This document shows positions 11,709 through 22,195 of a stretch of DNA of 64,000 nucleotides, piece after piece. The stretch lies in the NCBI GenBank assembly GCA_023362775.1, contig JALMGJ010000006.1, positions 14,706,001 to 14,770,000 on the forward strand, in the 5' to 3' direction. Source of the DNA: Charina bottae (taxonomy: Eukaryota; Chordata; Lepidosauria; Squamata; Charinaidae). The notes beneath the pieces were generated by a model. The model saw only the letters and a program-made list of their open reading frames with translations, did not search any database and was not told where the DNA came from. Each line of letters opens with the position of its first letter. The stretch's first letter is position 1. Position numbers and translations under genes: made by a program.

Positions 11709-12214
11709 AGACAAGCGTATAAAATTTTTGGCAAGGAAACAAGACATAGCTACAGTATCTTAAAGGACTCCTCAGAAGACATCCAGGGTCTAAATTAGGG
11801 ATAGGCAGATCCTCCCGTTCTTTTTCAAAAGCTGTTACAAATTGTGCCACTGGAACCTAATGGCAAAATGGAGAATTTCAAAAGAAATCCTCTTAAATAA
11901 TATCAACCTCCTCCCTAACAAGTTTTAAGAATGGCCTCACCTTCTTTGGAAACAGCAGGGATCACCTGCATGCTCCCTGTGCCTATCAAAAGCTAATGCA
12001 TTTTAAAAAAAAATCTCCAGCTGCAGAAAAGATTATCCATCCCTATCTGCACCGCCGGCATCAGTACCTATGTATAATGCTGCCATTTGTAGATTTCATT
12101 ACGCCATTTCCCAGAAGGGCCCAATATGGAGTGAACCAAGAGGGCCCATCTATTAGCTGGGAAGGAATAAAAAGTTCTGCTGTTTTCTTAATTAATTAAA
12201 TATAGAGAATCAAG

Positions 12215-12598
12215 TAGTGACTTGCCAGAATTGAAGCTGCCCATCCCATCTGGTCATCAACAGATGGCCTATGGCAGGTCCCCCTTTCTTTATGGGGCAC
12301 AGGCAAGGACAATGGCCTTTTCAGTGGTGGCCCCCATGGTATGGAATACTCTCCCCCTGGAGATACAGACCAAAGCAGATGAAAGCAGCTTTACACCAGC
12401 AGGTGTTCAGCCCTGAATTCAGTTTGTTTAGTTTTAGGGGAACCCATCATGGTTATGGTTTACTCTTTTTTTAAAAAAATATTATTTTAATTTTGTATAC
12501 TGGTCTTTGTTTTGACCTTGTTGAACACCACCCAGAACCCTCTAGGAATGGATGGGCTATAAATATAGTGAAATAAATAGATAAATATGAATTAGATT
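12215..12598 (+). mobile_element. L2-type LINE, C-terminal coding end and 3' UTR
   Basis: The frame around 12300-12400 reads ARTMAFSVVAPMVWNTLPLE, matching the L2 tail pattern (AFSVVAP-LWN-LP-EI). The 3' terminus near 12520-12595 has accacccagaaccctctagg and an (AAAT)-like tail. There is no reverse transcriptase core; it is 5'-truncated. Confidence 0.75.
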
Positions 12599-13060
12599 GA
12601 CATTAAATCTGATTTCCTTTTTGCCCTGTCTGCACCCACTTGGACTTTGAAGAAGCATGATAGGAAGAGTATTGAAGCCTTTGAACTTTGGTGTTCGAGA
12701 AGACACCTGAGAATACCATGGACAGCCCAGAAAACAAACCAACGGATCATCAGAGAAATCAAGCAGAGTCCTCACTCGAGACACAAATGACCAGGCTCAA
12801 ATTATCCTACTTCAGACACTTTATGCTCAATTCTCTGTAGAAGGCTGTAATGCTGGGAAGGAAGGAAGGAAGGAAGGAAGGAAGGAAGGAAGGAAGGAAG
12901 GAAGGAAGGAAGGAAGGAAGGAAGGAAGGACAACCAGCAGCAATGGCGATGAGTGTACCATTGGAAGAGCTGAAGGACCAGGTTAGGGACAGATCATCAT
13001 GGAGAAAATCTATCTAGGTAGTCGCTAAGAGTCAACAATAACTTGATGGCATGTAATCAT
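12599..13060 (+). mobile_element. RTE-C LINE 3' fragment with an internal GGAA microsatellite
   Basis: Blocks match the 648-1150 element in the opposite orientation: the ..AFELW-C/S-RR/RHLRIPW.. region around 12675-12730, ctgtaatgctggg, then acaaccagcagcaatggc and the gacttgatggca-type 3' end near 13040. The purine-rich codons that normally encode KVEGKRRRG are replaced by 76 bases of GGAA at 12855-12930. The coding frame is destroyed. Confidence 0.75.
12855..12930. repeat. (GGAA)n microsatellite inside an RTE fragment
   Basis: Nineteen GGAA units bounded on both sides by RTE-C sequence, so the array grew in place. Confidence 0.95.
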
Positions 13061-13075
13061 CATCAATCTGCACCC

Positions 13076-13399
13076 ATTACATCATCCTAAGGTAAAGGTT
13101 TTCCCCTGCACGGTGCTCATCTCCTTTTCTTAGCTGAAGAGCCAGCGCTGTCCGAAGACGCTTTTGCGGTCATGTGGCTGGCATGACGCGCGCGGAACGC
13201 TGTTACCATACCACCAAAGTGGTACCTATTTATCTACTTGCATTTGCATGCTTTCAAATTGCTAGGTTGGCAAGAGCTGGGGCGAGTGCGGGAACTCACT
13301 CCATCACGCAGCACTTGGGTCTCAAACCGCCAACCTTCCGATCGACAAGCCTGGCGTCTTAACCACTGAGCCATCATGCCCCCTTATTACATCATCCTA
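13076..13399 (-). mobile_element. Sauria SINE with 14-bp target duplication
   Basis: The element at 13090-13385 is flanked by ATTACATCATCCTA (13076-13089 and 13386-13399). On the minus strand it starts with a tRNA-like head (box A near TGGCTCAGTGG, a degenerate box B), passes the Sauria core (agcatgcaaatgcaagtag, aggtaccactttgg) and ends in a CCTTTACC-type tail. The BovB-like 3' end explains mobilisation by BovB. It inserted just after the RTE-C end. Confidence 0.92.
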
Positions 13400-13617
13400 T
13401 CCCCACTCAATCTTTGGAGTAGGACCTTCAATCCTGCATCCCTGATTTATGTGGTCAACCTCTTCCCTGCCACCCTTCCTAACTATTTTCCAACTTTTCC
13501 TTGGTAAACATTTGTTATTTGTCAATAAGCTTAATGAATCATACGTATATTTGGATAGGAAAGCAAGAGCTTTACTGCTCAGAATAAAGGCATCTCTTAA
13601 ATGGTTAGATGTGATAA

Positions 13618-13669
<52 letters not shown>

Positions 13670-14278
13670 ATTTTCTATACAGCGGAGTTCATATATTTAT
13701 TCCTTTTATTAGGGATAACTGATGTTATCTTTCCCTTTGCTATAAAAATTACAGCCATTCTTAAAAGTGACCCAAAACTACTCCAGAGTAGAAAGGAATC
13801 TATTAGATAAAGTTAAAATGAAAAGCTAGACAGAGTTTTCGATCTAATCATTCCTTTTACCAATGATTCAGATAGATCTTTTCAAACAGAAAAATGAAAG
13901 GAGATACAGTTTCTGAGGTTCCTCCTCCCCCCTCCCTTTTTTTTCTTCGTCTTCATCTTCTCTTTTAAAGGTTCAAGCTACGCTACCTGGGAGGGGAAAA
14001 AATGCCAGAGTTGAACAGGGTCTAAAAGGAGAGAAGATAACATTTACTTTCTGACACAATGATCTTTTTTCTTCCTTTCTTTATTTGCTTCTTGCACTAA
14101 AAGCAAAACAAACTTCCACAAAATAGCTAAAGGTTTTTAAAGCAGCATTATTTCAGAGTATTATTTTTTAACACACCAGTTTAACACTTGCAATGACAAC
14201 CCTGTAACCCTAACTGTAGGGGTGACATGGAAATATTATGTGTATTTTCACTTATATGTATACTTATCTACCATATTT
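13400..14278. other. Unassigned stretch with an (AAAT)n array
   Basis: Apart from (ATAA)n at 13613-13671 no repeat or coding sequence is recognised. Confidence 0.35.
13613..13671. repeat. (ATAA)n microsatellite
   Basis: About 14 units, possibly the tail of an unrecognised L2 copy. Confidence 0.93.
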
Positions 14279-15182
14279 TTGTTGTTGTTGTTTATTCGTT
14301 CAGTCGGTTCTGACTCTTCGTGACTTCATGGACCAGCCCACGCCAGAGCTTCCTGTCGGCCATCACCATCGTCAGCTCCCCCACGGTTGAGTCCGTCACC
14401 TCCAGAATATCATTCATCCATCTTGCCCTTGGTCGGCCCCTCTTCCTTTTGCCTTCCACTTTCCCTAGCATCAGCTTCTTCTCCAGGGTACTGGACTGGT
14501 TTGATCTAGCAGTCCAAGGTACTCTCAGAATTTTCCTCCAACACCACAGTTCAAAAGCATCTATCTTCCTTCGCTCAGCCTTCCTTATGGTCCAGCTCTC
14601 GCAGCCATAGGTTATTACAGGGAATACCATTGCTTTAACTATGCGGACCTTTGTTGTCAGTGTGATGTCTCTGCTCTTAACTATTTTATCAAGATTTGCC
14701 ATTGCTCTCCTCCCAAGAAGTAGACGTCTTCTGATTTCCTGGCTGCAGTCAGCGTCTGCAATAATCTTTGCGACTAGAAATACAAAGTCTGTCACTGCCT
14801 CCACATTTTATCCCTCTATTTGCCAGTTATCAATCAAGCTGGTTGCCATAATCTTGGGGTTTTTTAGGTTTAACTGCAACCCAGCTTTTGCACTTTCTTC
14901 TTTCACCTTCATCATAAGGCTCCTCAGCTCCTCCTGGCTTTCAGCCATCAAAGTGGTATCATCTGCATATCTGAGATTGTTAATGTTTCTTCCAGCAATT
15001 TTAACTCCAGCCTTGGATTCATCAAGCCCAGCACGTCACATGATGTGTTCTGCGTACAGGTTGAATAGGTAGGGTGAGAGTATACAACCCTGCCGTACTC
15101 CTTTCCCAATCTTAAACCAGTCCGTTGTTCCGTGGTCTGTTCTTACTGTTGCTACTTGGTCGTTATACAGATTCCTCTGTAT
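14279..15182 (-). mobile_element. RTE-BovB 3' fragment, subfamily B, with internal deletion
   Basis: On the minus strand, from 15182 to 14279, the copy starts just upstream of the RT motif that reads GKGVRQGC and runs to the gaataaacaacaac end. Blocks seen: YADDTTL region, MEAVTDFVFL, GCESWTIRKAERRKIDAFELWCWRK, LMLGKVEGKRKRGRPRARW. Between WTARSNQS and STLEKKLML about 35 codons (CSLEG...LKYFGH...) are missing in frame. A stop interrupts the frame just before VEAVTDF. It keeps an arginine codon (CGG) where both long subfamily A copies have TGA. Confidence 0.92.
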
Positions 15183-15400
15183 ATAAATAAAAATGTATGT
15201 ATGTAAATAAAAATATACCGCATTTTATTTACTTCTTATTCAGCTTGTCTTTTATATTAATTTTATATAGAGTTTTATTAACATTTTATTAACATTTACT
15301 GTTTAACCTTGTATTCTGATATGGTCTAAAGGCTAATCAATAAACTTTGATTGATTGAGTGATTGATTGACAACCCAATCTTTGATTGATTGACAACCCT
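15183..15400 (+). mobile_element. LINE 3' end with (TTGA)n tail, family uncertain
   Basis: The sequence tggtctaaaggctaatcaataaac followed by ttgattgattg repeats resembles a LINE 3' terminus with tandem tail. A similar phrase (ggtcgttgaccataataaac) occurs at 43570. The family is not recognised. Confidence 0.4.
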
Positions 15401-15754
15401 GTAAAGTGAATTGCTGAAAGTGAGTTTGGGGTAATATTAGAATTATTACAATTTGATTTTTCTGTGCTTCTGTTTTTCATTCTGTTTCTGAACCAGGAGA
15501 GCATTTTTATCTAATTTAGCTGAGTCCTATATCAGGCAGGATTTCAAGAACTTTTATTTTCCCACTTCATCTATGGAAATTCAGATCACAATTCTGCAAT
15601 AAAACTTGACTCTGGTATGAAACATAGGTGCTACATTTTGGGTAGAACACCTAAAAATATTTGAATAGGCAATGGTTGAATAGGCAATGGTTAGCAAAAT
15701 TTGAACAGGCAAGATTCATGGAATTTTCTGCTTCCACGTTTAAGTTAGTCTTAA
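15401..15754. other. Unassigned stretch
   Basis: No feature is seen apart from a short local duplication (ggcaatggtt) near 15668-15690. Confidence 0.3.
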
Positions 15755-15975
15755 ATTGTTGGACTCACTGGAAAAGACCCTGATGCTGGGAAAGACTGAG
15801 GGCAAAAGGAGAAAGGGACGGCAGAGGATGAGATGGTTAGATAGCATCACCGATGTAATGAACATGAATTTGAGTAAACTCCGGGAGACAGTGGAGGACA
15901 GGAAGGCCTGGCATGCTATGGTCCATGAGGTCACGAAGAGTCAGACATGACTAAACGACTGAACAACAACAAAAA
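15755..15975 (+). mobile_element. RTE-BovB 3' end, subfamily A, about 215 bp
   Basis: The frame 15756-15950 reads LMLGKTEGKRRKGRQRMRW, DVMNMNLSKLRETVEDRK and HEVTKSQT, the very end of the subfamily A polyprotein, followed by ctaaacgactgaacaacaac. It is an extreme 5' truncation, the commonest fate of LINE copies. Confidence 0.9.
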
Positions 15976-16314
15976 AATGTTGATAGCTACCACTTTGCTT
16001 GTTAACTTTCTAATCTTGGGCTGAGGATGATGATAGGATGAAACTCTAGAATGATCTTGATAGTTTAGAGAAGTTGGCTGAAAAAGATACCAAATGACCT
16101 TTAACAGAGCTAAGTCAAGTTCTTGACTTGGGGGAAACAATCAAATAGAAAGGGACAGGATGAGTTGGGTAAGAAGATTCATGGATTTACAGTATAGTCG
16201 ATCTCAAGCTGTATATGTATCAGCATGTGACTTTAACTTTAGAGTGAGCACTTTTAGGCATCAGTAAAGACATTATTTCCAAATCTTGGGAAGTCATAAA
16301 TTCCATTCTGTTTA
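15976..16314. other. Unassigned stretch
   Basis: No recognisable feature. Confidence 0.3.
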
Positions 16315-16500
16315 AGATCCTGTCACATCTCAAGTATTATTTCTGGTTCTGGGCACCACAACGTAAGATGGGTTCAGACAAACTGGAACAGGTGTAAAGA
16401 AAGCCAACTAGGACAATCAAGGAATGAAAACTAAGTCTTATATGGAGAGGCGGAGGGAGATGGATATGTTAAGGCTTAAGAAAAAATACTAAGGTTAGGG
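16315..16500 (+). mobile_element. CR1 LINE fragment
   Basis: The stretch tctggttctgggcaccacaa followed by a-ggttcagacaaactggaaca-g matches the CR1 tail that encodes FWAP.. then ..D-LE-VQ, the same phrase seen at 59440-59520. It is old and has several frame breaks. Confidence 0.65.
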
Positions 16501-17117
16501 GCAGGGAGTGGGGATGGGGACTTCAGCCATAAAGATGTGAGCAGATTTTAGATTTGCAGGATATACTTTGCATTTTACTAGAACCCCCCAAAATGTTGTA
16601 GTCAAAACAAGGCGCAAAAAAAGTGGTTAGGGAGGAAGTTACAGATACTATTTTATGTCCCTCTTCTATTTTTGTGTCTGCCCTCTGTTTGAGGAGTTTT
16701 TAGCAGAGAATGGGCCAGCCTTCGAGGTTCTGATATCCACAAACTGAAGCCAGGTTCCAGGGCCCTCACTTCATTTTGCAGTGTTTATTTTTCAGTCTTC
16801 TCTCTCAAACAGAGAGATGGTGGAGGATTTCATTAAGATAATTCTTTAGAAGAACTTATAAAAAAACACACATTTTTTTTCCTAAGCAGAGTGGGAAGAA
16901 ACTTTATTTATACCAATTGAATTTGGCTTCAGTGGATTGGTGAGAATTTTGTCCAATTTGATTTATTATATAACACCTCATCAAATATGTTTCATCCATC
17001 ATAATACTCTTTTGCCCAAACAGCTTAGTGCCTTCAAGGCATTTTGGACCCAGACACCCATAATATTTTTCCATTGGCCAGACTATCTGAAGATAATAAG
17101 AACTGTCTTAAACAGTT
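16501..17117. other. Unassigned stretch
   Basis: No feature recognised. Confidence 0.3.
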
Positions 17118-17455
17118 GTTTATAGCGATTCAGCGGATAAGACGCCAGGCTTGTCAATCAGAAGATCGCACGTTCGGAGGTTCGAATCCCTAGCCCCACG
17201 TGACGGAGTGAGCTCCTGCACGCGCCCCAGCTCTTGCCAACCTAGTAATTCGAAAGCATGCAAATGCAAGTAGATGAATAGGTACCACTTCGGTGGGAAG
17301 GTAACAACGTTCTGCATGCATCATGCCGGCCACATGACCGTGGAAGCGTCTTCGGACAACGCTGGCTCTTCGGCTAACAAACGAAGATGAGCGCCGGCCC
17401 CTAGAGTCAGACACGACTGCACAAATGTGCGGGGGGAAACTTTACCTTTACTAGA
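17118..17455 (+). mobile_element. Sauria SINE, head partly eroded
   Basis: From gattcagcggataagacgcc the copy runs through an intact box B (GGTTCGAATCC near 17180), the core (gcatgcaaatgcaagtag) and the gtcagacacgact BovB-like end to a CTTTACCTTTA tail at 17450. The first bases of box A are changed. No clear target duplication was found. Confidence 0.9.
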
Positions 17456-19034
17456 GCAAGGTATATACTGTATTTGTGCACACATTGACTCTTCAGAAAA
17501 AGACATCGAAAAAAGACATCTCTCCAGGAACAGACAGGATTAAAATAAATAAGGACTATCCTTGTTAAATGGGAATAACTGGAGCATATGGAATACTTCT
17601 TCTCCAGGTTTGATTGATGCTCAGAAGCAGTGACCATGAAATACAATGAGCCTTCCCTTTCATTAGCCATCTTTCAGCAAGGGGCCATAACAATTAATTA
17701 AAAACAATGTCCTGCTTACCATTTTGAAAACTATTGACAATTTTGCAAATGCATGGCAGCCCTTTGCTACATCCAGAGTAATGGCCCTTCCAAGGAGGCA
17801 ACTGATCAGGGTCCTGAGAAAGCTGATCAAATTTAAGCTTTTTGCTGATACCGGTTGCTTTCCAAGTGAATGAAATAAACTTTTAAAAACCTGAGTCAGA
17901 AACTGACTTACTGGTGAGCTAAATTCTTGAAGAATTTGTAGAGTGAAGCTATGATGACTTGTGTTTAAATATGAAGCAATTTTTTTTTGTATACTGAGGA
18001 GGATATGAGCCAAATAAATGCAAATATTAAAATATTTATACAGAGAAGCATAAAGCAAACTGTACATTGGGAAAAATATTAATACATAATGCAGTGTGAA
18101 TATAAAATGTACAGATAGGGCTATATTGTCTTGACTATAAGGATAGGTCAAAAAATTCACCAATTGGCTTTGACTGCTAACTGTTCCCATGTGGACCTAC
18201 AAGCTACCATAATGCAGTTTCTGACAATGTTATAAAGTAGTGTAATCAGAGGCACCAGACAGATACTTTCTGTAGCTGATAAGGTGAAAGCTCAATGCTG
18301 ACTTGTTTTAGAAATCAGGCTGGATGGAAGAAGGTGGACCTTCAGAATAATCTGGGATTATTCCAGATTTAAATGGAGCATGGGGGCCCCAGCCCTTCTC
18401 CTCTGCTTTCCCTCTCTGTTAGCAGGAGCTGGCATGTTGTGATCAGCACTGGGCATCTAGGTCTAGCCACCATTTTCAACTTCCACAGTGCCCCAAAGGA
18501 AGACCAAATTGAGACGTTATGAACGTTGTAGAAGGAGGCGAACTCAGCTTGCTGATGCCACTTGGTGCATGAGACCAGAAAGGAAATTTAAAAGGGGACA
18601 GGACTGGAATGGCTGCCAACTGGACCACTGGCTGGTGCACAAGCATTTCAGGTCCATAAATGTTAAGGATGAAAGCAACACTTTGAAAAGAAAATGGACC
18701 ACTGATGTTATAATATCTCATCGTTTACAATGCCAGGTTCAAAAATCAAAGTGTTGGAAGGCTGATAGTGGGTACTTTCTCACAGCTGCATTAATGTGCG
18801 TTCCTCCTGTTGGGGAGTCAACAGAAAAACTCTGTTGACACAAATGGCCCTGCCCCTCAAGATGAGCTTTAATACGCCTTAGCAACGAGGCCAGTGAAGG
18901 GGTGCTGTCCTTCTAGATTTAATGCAGGACAGTTTCAGGACAGTTTCAGGACAGGGATTGGTGGATTCCCTGCCTTTCTTTCCCTTCCACCCTGTCATCT
19001 GCTGATGGGAAAAACAACTATTGGTTTTAAACTA
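17456..19034. other. Unassigned stretch, 1.6 kb
   Basis: A 175-codon minus-strand frame (18190-17663) is hydrophobic and AT-rich with no domain or splice context; I treat it as chance. Nothing else is recognised. Confidence 0.35.
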
Positions 19035-19560
19035 ATTATTGGGGCGCGGTGGCTCAGCGGGTTAAACCGCTGAGCCATTAGACTGCCGACCACAAGGTTG
19101 GCAGTTTGAAACCACGTGGCGAGGTGAGCTCTCGTCATTCACCCCGGCTTCTGTCCACCCAACAGTTCGAAAGCTAAGGCAAGTAGATAAATGGGTACCA
19201 CTTACGTGGGACAATTTGCTGGCGTCCTTTCGGAGAGTCGCCCTCGGACCAAAGAAGACCTGGTGAATCCCGACAATGGCGGCGGCGGACGGCGGATCTC
19301 GAATGACAACTTCCTGGAGGTCAGCAGCCGGCTCGGAAGTGAGGTATTCTGGGGCATGTAGTCCGATGCCTGCGGCTGAAGAGTCGGTTCCTTCACCTCC
19401 TCCCTATCACGCGGTAACATTGTTTAATATATATGGCTGTATAATATATATGAATTTACATGTATGTAAGCCGCCTAGAGTCCTCCATTAGGGAGGGGAT
19501 AGGGGGGTATAAATAAGATAAATAAATAAATAAATAAATAAATAAACAAACAAGCAAACA
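19035..19560 (+). mobile_element. Chimeric SINE: Sauria-like head, CpG-rich body, L2-like tail
   Basis: The element starts at 19041 with ggggcgcggtggctcagcgg (box A) and has a degenerate box B near 19100. A Sauria-like segment follows (caacagttcgaaagct, then aagtagataaatgggtacca). From about 19205 it departs from Sauria into a CpG-rich body (19265-19410) and ends at 19460-19555 with the L2 terminus (gtaagccgcctagagtcc, (AAAT)n). The likely partner for mobilisation is therefore L2, not BovB. Possible partial target duplication AAACTAA around 19029 and 19558. Confidence 0.7.
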
Positions 19561-20267
19561 AACTAAGGATTCTTCTCCACCACGTATGTCTGTGGACTCC
19601 AGACATGTTTCTGGGACACAGGATTTAACCATGTTTCAAACTGCCCAAATGAACATGAGTCTGCATCTCTTGGTATCAACCAGTGCTTCCTCCTGCATCA
19701 CACCATGCTCTTTCAGCACCCCACCAATCAGGCAACTTGGATTTTTGTTTGGTTTGGTTTGGTTTTCTAGCCTTCGGGAAGAACAATATACTCAGGTCAA
19801 GATGAAAACTCTTATGGAAAAGCAAAAACAAAACAAAGCACTTCTGACCTCTCAAGACTGAGTTTTCACCCTGGCAGAGCAGCCTCTTTCTTTGCAACTC
19901 TTCTCTTCTACCCTCCATTGAGGTTGGGTATTTGTTTAAAAACATAACCTCTGAATATCGATCTTCCAAAAGATCGACATTCCCACGTATGAACAAACCA
20001 ATAAGTATTGCTTTTTCAGAAGTGCGGTAATCACATTTAGAGTACACAAAGTGGCATTGGAGCAGCTCAAATGGCATTGTTCCTTCCCACCCCACCCCCC
20101 AATAAATATTAAGGCCAATAGCAGAACAACCAGGTGAAACTTGGTCTTGTGAGGACCAGAAAAAAATCTGAAACACACTCATTTGGGACAAAAGCAATGA
20201 TATATCGCTTCCCCAGTTTAAATAGACCAGCAATCCTACTGTATGTTTTCCTTTTTAGTAGGGATTG
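19561..20267. other. Unassigned stretch
   Basis: A 185-codon minus-strand frame at 20233-19676 has no recognisable domain. No repeat is recognised. Confidence 0.35.
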
Positions 20268-20582
20268 GTCAATGGTAGGGTGACCATACGTCCCGTTTTT
20301 AACGGGACAGTCCCGTTATTTTAGCATTTTTCAACCGTCCCATCGTTTTGATCAAAATCTCAATTTTGTCCCTTTTTTAAACCCGGTGGGAAGGAGGACA
20401 GGGTGTGGGGTGCGTGCGTGTGCGTGTGTGTGCGCGCACGCAGATAACTTGCTCAGCGTAATCGCGCACACACACACGCACCCCACATCCTCTTTCTCCA
20501 GCCTCCCCATGACCAAATGCACCCGCACCTGTTGCAGGGAGGCTGGAGAAAGAGGGTGTGGGGTGCGTGTGTGTGTGTGCGT

Positions 20583-21147
20583 GCATCTGATGGGGCTTGG
20601 CCAAGGGAGGAGAGTTGTCGGGCCGCTGAGCAGGAGAAGCCGGCTGCGCTCGGCTGCTTCAGCCACACCACTCCGCCCCTTGCTGCCCGCTGAAGCTCCC
20701 CAGGGTGGCCGCTCCTGCTTCTCCTGCTCGGCGGCCTGACAACTCTCCTCCCTCGGCCAAGCCCGATCAGATGCACACACACACACACACTCACAGGACA
20801 GACTGCCCTGGCAGGATCTGGCCATGCTGGGGGGCTTCAGCGGTTGGCGAGGGGCGGAGTGGTGTTGCTGAAGCCTCCCAGCACAGCTGGCTCCTGCCGA
20901 GGGCAGTCTGTCCTGTGAGTGTGTGAGTGTGTGTATGTGCATCTGATCGGGCTTGGCCAAGGGAGGAGGGTTGTCGGGCCACCGAGCAGGAGAAGCAGGA
21001 GCCGGCCACCCTGGGGAGCTTCAGCGGGCAGCAAGGGGTGGAGTGGTATGGCTGAAGCAGCTGAGCGCAGCCGGCTCCTCCTGCTTCTCCTGCTCTGCGG
21101 CGGTGGCAGCAGCAGCGACTCTCCTTCCTCCCTCAGCCAAGCCCGAG
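20583..21147. repeat. Four alternating-orientation segments inside the foldback element
   Basis: A segment running gcatctgat-gggcttggccaag to agcaggagaagc appears forward at 20583-20640, inverted at 20717-20774, forward at 20939-20996 and inverted at 21083-21146. Spacers carry a second alternating motif (ggcttcagc / gctgaagc). Adjacent copies can pair as hairpins. Confidence 0.85.
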
Positions 21148-21332
21148 GGGGATGGGGCAGTGGTGGGCCGCCATCCTTTCCATCCCCACCCCTTGTTCCC
21201 TGGCCGATGACGGTGCTGTGTGCACAGTGTGTGTACTCCGGCCTCCCCCAAACACACCAGCTCTGCTGCACCATTTACTGCTAGAGGAAAAAAAAAAACC
21301 TTTAAAAATCAGGAAAAAAAAATTAAAATCCG

Positions 21333-21445
21333 AGCCAATGACGCAGATGGGGGCGGGGTTTGCCGGCGGGAGCCAATCGTGTGGGGTGGGGGCGGGGTTT
21401 GCAGGTGGGAGCCAATTGCGTGGACTGGGGGGCGGGGTTTGGAGG
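21333..21445 (+). promoter_or_regulatory. Three tandem CCAAT-box plus GC-box modules
   Basis: GAGCCAAT occurs with CCAAT at 21335, 21373 and 21412 (periods 38 and 39), each followed 9-14 bases later by GGGGGCGGGG (21349-21358, 21388-21397, 21427-21437). CCAAT binds NF-Y and the GC box binds Sp1-family factors; the pairing is typical of CpG-island promoters. It lies about 90 bases inside the right end of the foldback transposon. Promoter activity is inference. Confidence 0.5.
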
Positions 21446-21534
21446 CCGGCATGGTGGCATAAGACCCTGTCCCGTTTTGCCATCCCAAAAGTCCCGTTTT
21501 TGTCTGAAGGAAATATGGTCAGCCTAGTCAATGG

Positions 21535-21764
21535 TTCTTTTGAAAACCTACTGCACATGTGTGAAAAAAAAAAGCCATCTATCAGAGAACCCATATAGAT
21601 AAGGAATCTGAATAATGCCTCTGTGCAAGGCAGTTGTCCGGTCTCTCTTGCACCCCAAGCCCAAATGGCCATAGTAGGCAATGCCCAGCTACTATATAGG
21701 GAGGTGGCATGCCCACCCATATCAGACAGAAGTGGCCACAGAGGATCTCATAGATGGTGATGAT
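21535..21764. other. Unassigned stretch
   Basis: No repeat recognised. Confidence 0.3.
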
Positions 21765-22080
21765 GATGATGGTTTTATTTGTTAGATTTAGAGGCTGCCC
21801 AACTCCAGAACAGGTGGCTTACACTTAAAAAAAAGAAAACAATCAAAAAGAATATCAAATTCTTCCAGACAAATCACAGTCCATATCCATAAAGCTGAAC
21901 TGATAGGCACTCCAGTCGCACCCTACCCCAAGGCCTGGGAAAGTTTTTAAAGGCTTTTGGAACATCATCAGGGTGTATCAGCTATGCAGATCTCTGGGGG
22001 AATATCATTCCAAATGGCAGATCTTCCATTCCACTGATGGTGGGAGAAGAGGGAAATTAATCTTTTTAATAGCAGTATAA
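21765..22080 (-). mobile_element. L2-type LINE fragment, C-terminal region
   Basis: On the minus strand the sequence holds a degenerate form of the L2 tail (..tggaatgatattcccccagag.. corresponding to W-N-IP-E) and the 3' UTR up to a tttattt tail at 21773. It is old and has no open frame. Confidence 0.5.
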
Positions 22081-22103
22081 GTGAAAAAAAATGTTTTAGG
22101 CTG

Positions 22104-22195
22104 CCAAACTGTTTGTAAGAGACATGTTCTCATGATGCCACAGGGGATGAGGTAGAGGTGGCATCATGAAAACATGTCTCTTACAAACAGTTTGG
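22104..22195. repeat. Hairpin with 38-base arms
   Basis: Left arm 22104-22141 and right arm 22158-22195 pair at 37 of 38 positions around a 16-base loop. It lies directly upstream (in L2 sense) of the L2 fragment. It is neither a terminal-repeat MITE (no target duplication seen) nor low complexity. Confidence 0.9.

Larger units (their letters stand above)
9688..12214. other. Mostly unassigned stretch with two microsatellites
   Basis: Apart from the arrays at 10294-10382 and 11653-11708, no coding sequence is supported. Around 10480-10560 and 11090-11150 there are faint matches to squamate MITE-like consensus phrases (for example gggtgggcaacct at 11094), too weak to bound. Confidence 0.3.
20268..21534. 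mobile_element. GC-rich foldback DNA transposon, non-autonomous, 1251 bp
   Basis: The element at 20276-21526 is flanked by the 8-bp duplication GTCAATGG (20268-20275 and 21527-21534). The ends are inverted: TAGGGTGACCATA and TATGGTCAGCCTA, with further inverted gtcccgttttt blocks inside. The 8-bp duplication fits hAT, but the terminal TAGGG and the target differ from the other MITEs here. The interior is GC- and CpG-rich with four alternating copies of a ~58-70 bp segment and flanking (GT)n/(CA)n. Open frames on both strands through it are low-complexity and I do not believe they are proteins. Confidence 0.8.

Noticed and set aside
17663..18190. 175-codon hydrophobic minus-strand frame
   Set aside because: AT-rich sequence gives Phe/Leu/Ile-rich chance frames; no receptor motif or homolog recognised.
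20352..21720. Many overlapping frames up to 202 codons on both strands
   Set aside because: Product of GC-rich, stop-poor inverted repeats and (CA)n tracts; no frame is preferred and no family is recognisable.
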